18,437 nt of DNA from an uncultured Veillonellaceae bacterium (GTDB taxonomy: Bacteria; Bacillota; Negativicutes; Veillonellales; Negativicoccaceae): contig CAMYCX010000019.1 in the NCBI GenBank assembly GCA_947254705.1, positions 1 through 18,437 of the forward strand. The letters run 5' to 3'. Position 1 is the stretch's first letter. Every line of letters begins with the position of its first letter. Positions 14,501 through 18,437 of this stretch are shown in pieces. A program made the translations under genes and the position numbers. The notes under the pieces were generated by a model, which made no database searches, had not been told where the DNA came from, and saw nothing but the letters and a program-made list of their open reading frames with translations.

Positions 14501-15433
14501 CTATAAACGACTTCTGAAAACGTTTCTGATATCAATCACTCGGTCAATTACTTCATTAATCAACGCGGCATAATTTTCATGATTATTGAAGTCCAATCCG
14601 CCGATATAATAGATAATTCTTGACGCTTTTTTATCGTCCAATCGTTGCCAATCCATAGGGAAACCAAGTTCATTTTCTATGGTTTCGGACTCCGCGTGCA
14701 GTCTGTCGAAAAGCTCCTTATTATCGCTGATGTAAACTTCGATCCCGATACAGTTGCTTTTATTGACCAACGTAACGGATATATGCGCCTCGCTTGTTCC
14801 CAATGCGACATTGTACCAATGATCCGTCGTCGCTTTTCGTATATTAAACGGTTTATTCCTTGCCGCCACCATTTCATTAAATTGGGTACAGAAATTAAAT
14901 CGTTCCGATTGCGCCTTACTTAGCTCTCCATTGTCTCTGCTTACACTCGCCGTTTTAATAAAATCATTCGGCTTCTCGATAATGACAAATTGAGGGGCCG
15001 GCAAAGAGTCTCCGATTCTAAACGCGTGAATTTCCATCAGGAAAAAGGAAACGCCTTTCGTCATCTTATTGTTCAGCCATTCGATCGCGCTTCTGTGTTC
15101 TTCTCGCGCCTCTTTGACGATCCAAATCACGACATCGGCGTCCAGTCCGGAAGCATAGGTTATGATTTTACCCAAATGATCGTGATTAGTGGCCTCCAGC
15201 TGATTTTCAATGACCACTGTAATCCCGGTGGTCTCATCTTTCGCTACTAAATCGCAACGATACGCGCCGACAAAGACCTCTTGATTTACGTCGGTCAGTG
15301 TCAAGCCGATTTTATTGCTCAGCATTTCCATATTTTCTTCTTTGGCGAGCCATCCCGAGAAATCGTATTGCTCGTGCTTCCACAGTTCCCGGATGTCTAC
15401 TTCTTCCAATTTTCCCAATTTCAATTTGTTCAC
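14501..15433 (-). CDS. DUF4268-type protein with nuclease-like N-terminal domain
   Basis: A 310-aa soluble protein. The N-terminal half looks like a PD-(D/E)xK-fold nuclease domain: Asp61 in YRCDLVAKD, then Glu76-Asn-Gln78 in ITVVIENQLEATNHDHLGK, then LDADVVIWIVKEAREEH. Gln in place of the catalytic Lys is seen in some members of that fold. The C-terminal half (about 190-310), with DHWYNVALG, ISVTLVNKS, IGIEVYI and ENELGFPMDWQRLDDKKASRI, resembles DUF4268. Such proteins occur beside restriction or other defence genes, and their activity is not established. The GTG at 15433 sits only two or three bases after AAAGGA, and a TTG at 15424 is an alternative. It lies 117 bases downstream of hsdS on the same strand. 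Confidence 0.72.
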   Translation of the reverse strand: MNKLKLGKLEEVDIRELWKHEQYDFSGWLAKEENMEMLSNKIGLTLTDVNQEVFVGAYRCDLVAKDETTGITVVIENQLEATNHDHLGKIITYASGLDADVVIWIVKEAREEHRSAIEWLNNKMTKGVSFFLMEIHAFRIGDSLPAPQFVIIEKPNDFIKTASVSRDNGELSKAQSERFNFCTQFNEMVAARNKPFNIRKATTDHWYNVALGTSEAHISVTLVNKSNCIGIEVYISDNKELFDRLHAESETIENELGFPMDWQRLDDKKASRIIYYIGGLDFNNHENYAALINEVIDRVIDIRNVFRSRL

Positions 15434-15550
15434 GGTCCTTTAAATAACCTTTCTATCACATTTGTTAGAAAGTACAAGCGGCTTTACTTTCATGTCGTTT
15501 GTCCAATAGTTCGTTTGCGAGTAACCTCTCCAGAAAACCCTCCTATCTAT

Positions 15551-17014
15551 TTAAAGTCCAAGCACCTCTTTATTCATAATATTAATCGCTTCTTGTTCTT
15601 GTTTATACGCTTGATATCTTAATTCATTTGCTTCATCAATTAAGTTTAAAATTGACATGTTTATGTCATTGTCCTTACAAATAGGAATTACAACTTCTCC
15701 TAACTGTTCATCTGTTATTTCATCTACGACTGATCCATATATTTGTCTTTTCATTAACTCTTTTCCGTATTCAGATGACAACCATGTAAAAACCAGCCCA
15801 TGATATGACTTTTTAGATGAAACTCTAATAATGTGGTCACTGGAAATCCAATTTTCCCAGTGTTTTGGTGCAATCATAACTCTCCCAATGGTTCCGCTCC
15901 TCGTTACTAAAATATCATCTTTTTCTATGGTAATATCTTGAATTAATTTACCCGAGTAATGTTTTATGGATAAAAATTTTTTACCACTAGGGTCTAACTG
16001 CCCTATCTCTTTTCCACCTAAAAATACTTTCCCGTTACCTTTTTCTACATACACTCTTTTAAATCTTCCCGGTAAAACTATCCTCTCTGTAATATCTTTA
16101 CTGTTTAATTTTATTAAAGTAGCATTTTTGCTGGCATACTTTTCAATAACCTTGATCAAAGGAAGATGATAACTCCCCTCTAATCTTCCGTTTAAGTCGC
16201 TCAATTTAGTTGAAAAAGAATCAATATCTTGACTGTAAGAAAAAGCTTCTTTCTTTAGCTCTTCAACGGGCGGCAACTTCAGCTCATCAATCATCGTTTG
16301 GGTTGCTTCATCAATAAGTTGATTTGATCTATCTCGATTATTGTAAGACTGTATAACTAAATCGTTAATTTTTTTCTTTAACATTAATGGCGCTTCTGGG
16401 AACAATATTTCATTTATATGCTCAGCTTCTATATGACTAATCACGGAACCATATTTATTTGACTTAAGAATCGATCTTCCAACGTATGTTTTTAAAAAAG
16501 TATAAAAGAATCCATTATTATACTCATTTTTAAACCTAACTCTTAATAAGTCATGAGAGAAAATTTTGCCATTTAATGTCTCTGATACAAAGCTTACATT
16601 TCCTATAGTGCCACTGCAAGTTATTAAAATCTGCCCTTCTAACACTTTTAGTGCTTCAATATTTGTTTCTGTTAATTTTGATATATAACCATCATTTTTT
16701 GGATATATATCTAGTATAGAAGTAGGTTGATAGATCGGATATTCAGACTTATCTAACCATATTCTTTTAAAACGAGGTCTTGTATAGCAGTCAATTAAAT
16801 CTTTATCTATGTTGATTTCAGTATATCCATATGTTGAATTCTTAACTAAATCCCTAGCATGTTTACATTCAACATCAAATACGGAGGCTTCTAGTCTTTT
16901 CCCCCTATTTAATACATCACTCAAAGAAACACTAGACCAAGTTATATCATCTTTAGGTACTTCAACTAACTCTATTAGTTCTTTTTCGAATTTTCTAGCT
17001 GCTAAATTTACCAT
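15551..17014 (-). CDS. hsdS: Type I restriction-modification specificity subunit HsdS
   Basis: A 487-aa DNA-recognition subunit that gives sequence specificity to type I methylase and nuclease. It consists of two similar halves, each a target recognition domain. The first half has RPRFKRIWL, ITCSGTIGNVSF (about 131-142) and KYGSVISHI (about 187-195). The second has LPGRFKRVYV, VTRSGTIGRVMI (about 370-381) and IYGSVVDEI (about 425-433). Helical, charged connector segments lie at about 215-275 and 453-487. The ATG at 17014 has GAAGG six bases upstream and overlaps the hsdM stop by seven bases, so the two are translationally linked. Base composition is much more AT-rich than the ruv-sec region, which suggests acquisition by transfer. 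Confidence 0.93.
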   Translation of the reverse strand: MVNLAARKFEKELIELVEVPKDDITWSSVSLSDVLNRGKRLEASVFDVECKHARDLVKNSTYGYTEINIDKDLIDCYTRPRFKRIWLDKSEYPIYQPTSILDIYPKNDGYISKLTETNIEALKVLEGQILITCSGTIGNVSFVSETLNGKIFSHDLLRVRFKNEYNNGFFYTFLKTYVGRSILKSNKYGSVISHIEAEHINEILFPEAPLMLKKKINDLVIQSYNNRDRSNQLIDEATQTMIDELKLPPVEELKKEAFSYSQDIDSFSTKLSDLNGRLEGSYHLPLIKVIEKYASKNATLIKLNSKDITERIVLPGRFKRVYVEKGNGKVFLGGKEIGQLDPSGKKFLSIKHYSGKLIQDITIEKDDILVTRSGTIGRVMIAPKHWENWISSDHIIRVSSKKSYHGLVFTWLSSEYGKELMKRQIYGSVVDEITDEQLGEVVIPICKDNDINMSILNLIDEANELRYQAYKQEQEAINIMNKEVLGL

Positions 17015-18390
17015 GGTATACCTTCATTAATCTTCCATTTCCTAAATATATTTGGCACAAGAACCGTTTGATCATCGACAATTCTCTCTCTACTTTCCAT
17101 TTGCGCAGTTCTATCTCCTGATGATGTTTCATCGAGCCTATAAATATTTTGTTTTTCAGGAACCATAATCTCGTTTCCGTCTTTATCTCGTTTAAACAGA
17201 GTGTTCCCCCTCTTGTCATGGCCAATTTTGTCAATGATAGCCATATAAATATTGTAATCCGCCATTTGTCCTGCAGACTCTTCTTTTGCTATTTCTTCTT
17301 CAGTTTTCTTTTGTAATATTAAGACAGAGGTTTGGGTTCCATTTCTTGGTTGGAATGTATCTTCGTGCAAATCAATACTTGCAACAATCTTTGTGTTTTT
17401 AATTAACCACTCTCTTATGTAACCCGTACCCGGTGAGCCTAACAGCGCATCAGGGAGGACTATTCCCATTCTTCCGCCCGGCTTTAAAAATTGATAGCAT
17501 CGTTCAATAAATAATATTTCAGGAGAAACAGATGATTGATAGTGCTCCATCATTGTCCATTTACCGGTTTCTTTATCCTGAACCCATATTTTCGCAAGCT
17601 CAAATTGAGATAAGATGGCATGATCTTTTATAGGGATCTTGCTTCCGAACGGTGGATTGGTAACAATTACATCAAAAAAACCGATATCATGTTGATTTCT
17701 GATTGATGCTTTGTCAATTTGTAAAGCTGATGATAGTCTTGTTTTAAAATCATCTGTCCATTCATGAGGTGGTAAAAGAGAATTGATTTGAAGGATGTTT
17801 CCACTGCCATCATTATTCATAACCATATTCATCTTTGTTGCTTTTACTAAATCGGGATTGATATCAAATCCAAAATAGTTGTTCATGGCCATATCAGATA
17901 TTTTGTCTTGGAATAATTTCTTTTCGTCATCACTCCAATTGTCTTTTTCTTTGCCGATCTCCTTTATAAAGTCGGACTTTAATTGCTTCATGGCATGCGT
18001 CATCGCCGCTACAATAAATCCACCTGTACCGCAAGATGAATCCAATACTTTATCATCCGTTGTCGGATTTATCATTTCAACAACCATTTGCATTACATTT
18101 CTAGGGGTAAAGAACTCGCCACGATCGCCCCTAAGGTTCGCGCCAACTATTTCTTCATATGCTTTTCCTTTAATATCTATTCTTGTGTTTAAAAGGCTAT
18201 ACTTTTGTAATTCACTGACTATATATGACAATGTCCTGGGGTGAAGTTTTATACTATCATTTGGTTCGAAAATCTTTGCGTTTTTCTTTTCTTTTTTTAC
18301 TCTCTCAAATATTTTTTCTATTCTGTTTTTTACAGTTAATTGCCCATCGCCATTTGATTTCTCTTCACTTGTCGCATAAAATTCTAAGGG
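17008..18390 (-). CDS. hsdM: Type I restriction-modification DNA methylase HsdM, 5'-truncated by contig end
   Basis: The 460 genomic residues are the catalytic and C-terminal part of an adenine-N6 methyltransferase. The HsdM-specific RGDRGEFFTPRNVM (about 87-100) is followed by SAM motif I LDSSCGTGGF (116-125), FGFDINPDLVKA, and catalytic motif IV NPPF (245-248). PGGRMGIVLPDALLG lies further on. The protein methylates adenine and, with HsdS, forms the modification enzyme. The gene continues beyond the genomic sequence. The only start codon available, a GTG at 18403-18405, lies inside sequencing adapter and adds the false residues MYKRQ, so the true start and part of the N-terminal helical domain are missing. 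The stop overlaps hsdS. Composition is AT-rich, like hsdS. Confidence 0.93.
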   Translation of the reverse strand, partial: PLEFYATSEEKSNGDGQLTVKNRIEKIFERVKKEKKNAKIFEPNDSIKLHPRTLSYIVSELQKYSLLNTRIDIKGKAYEEIVGANLRGDRGEFFTPRNVMQMVVEMINPTTDDKVLDSSCGTGGFIVAAMTHAMKQLKSDFIKEIGKEKDNWSDDEKKLFQDKISDMAMNNYFGFDINPDLVKATKMNMVMNNDGSGNILQINSLLPPHEWTDDFKTRLSSALQIDKASIRNQHDIGFFDVIVTNPPFGSKIPIKDHAILSQFELAKIWVQDKETGKWTMMEHYQSSVSPEILFIERCYQFLKPGGRMGIVLPDALLGSPGTGYIREWLIKNTKIVASIDLHEDTFQPRNGTQTSVLILQKKTEEEIAKEESAGQMADYNIYMAIIDKIGHDKRGNTLFKRDKDGNEIMVPEKQNIYRLDETSSGDRTAQMESRERIVDDQTVLVPNIFRKWKINEGIPW

Positions 18391-18437
18391 CTGTCTCTTA
18401 TACACATCTGACGCTGCCGACGAAACCTTATGGGTGT
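18391..18437. other. Untrimmed Nextera/Tn5 sequencing adapter (not genomic)
   Basis: Bases 18391-18409 are exactly CTGTCTCTTATACACATCT, the Tn5 mosaic end used in Nextera libraries. Bases 18410-18423 are GACGCTGCCGACGA, the rest of the read-through adapter on the i5 side. What follows fits a 10-base index (18424-18433, AACCTTATGG) and then GTGT, the first bases of the reverse-complemented P5 tail. The 33 fixed bases match perfectly. The index length is inferred from where GTGT begins. This is library sequence left on the contig end. Confidence 0.97.

Noticed and set aside
15468..15491. Hairpin GAAAGTA/TACTTTC between hsdS and the DUF4268-type gene as a terminator
   Set aside because: The stem is short and AT-rich with no T-run after it on the minus strand.
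18391..18409. Tn5 mosaic end as evidence of a real transposon insertion
   Set aside because: It is followed directly by Nextera adapter bases and not by transposon genes, so it is library-derived.
1..18437. CRISPR array, rRNA, tRNA or complete insertion sequence
   Set aside because: No regularly spaced repeats, no RNA gene signatures and no transposase reading frame were seen on either strand.

Overview
The window looks like a piece of a diderm Firmicutes (Negativicutes, Veillonellales-like) chromosome. Three things point there. The housekeeping genes are Firmicutes-type: a Bacillus-type PurR and a SpoIID-family protein. The first ~12 kb is moderately GC-rich. A remnant of an outer-membrane autotransporter signal region (ESPR) is also present, which only makes sense in a cell with an outer membrane. 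Genus cannot be fixed from this sequence.

Bases 1-1600 hold the 5' end of purR (cut by the window edge), a formimino-/methenyl-THF cyclodeaminase-family gene, and a divergent DJ-1/PfpI gene with its own promoter and a palindromic terminator. Bases 1632-10711 form one tight minus-strand operon, read ruvC-ruvA-ruvB-DUF2905-spoIID-queA-tgt-yajC-(5-formyl-THF cyclo-ligase)-secD-secF. Many junctions overlap by 1-14 bases. It joins Holliday-junction processing, queuosine tRNA modification and the auxiliary Sec translocase. A promoter with an extended -10 element precedes ruvC. Bases 10836-12017 hold a separately transcribed secreted protein with three peptidoglycan-binding repeats and a 3D domain, framed by its own promoter and terminator.

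Bases 12018-14500 are an accessory patchwork of small single genes: a GGCT-like protein, an unrecognised 126-aa protein and a GNAT acetyltransferase. They are separated by strong hairpins and decayed sequence. The remnants include an ESPR with a stop codon where Trp9 should be, and a possible frameshifted zinc-ribbon gene. A run of three back-to-back hairpins lies between the GNAT gene and a terminator.

Bases 14501-18390 are distinctly AT-rich and hold a type I restriction-modification cluster, read hsdM-hsdS-(nuclease-like DUF4268-type protein). hsdM lacks its N-terminus and no hsdR is visible. The last 47 bases (18391-18437) are not genomic. They are an untrimmed Nextera/Tn5 sequencing adapter, apparently followed by a 10-base index and the start of the P5 tail. 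The apparent hsdM start codon lies inside that adapter.
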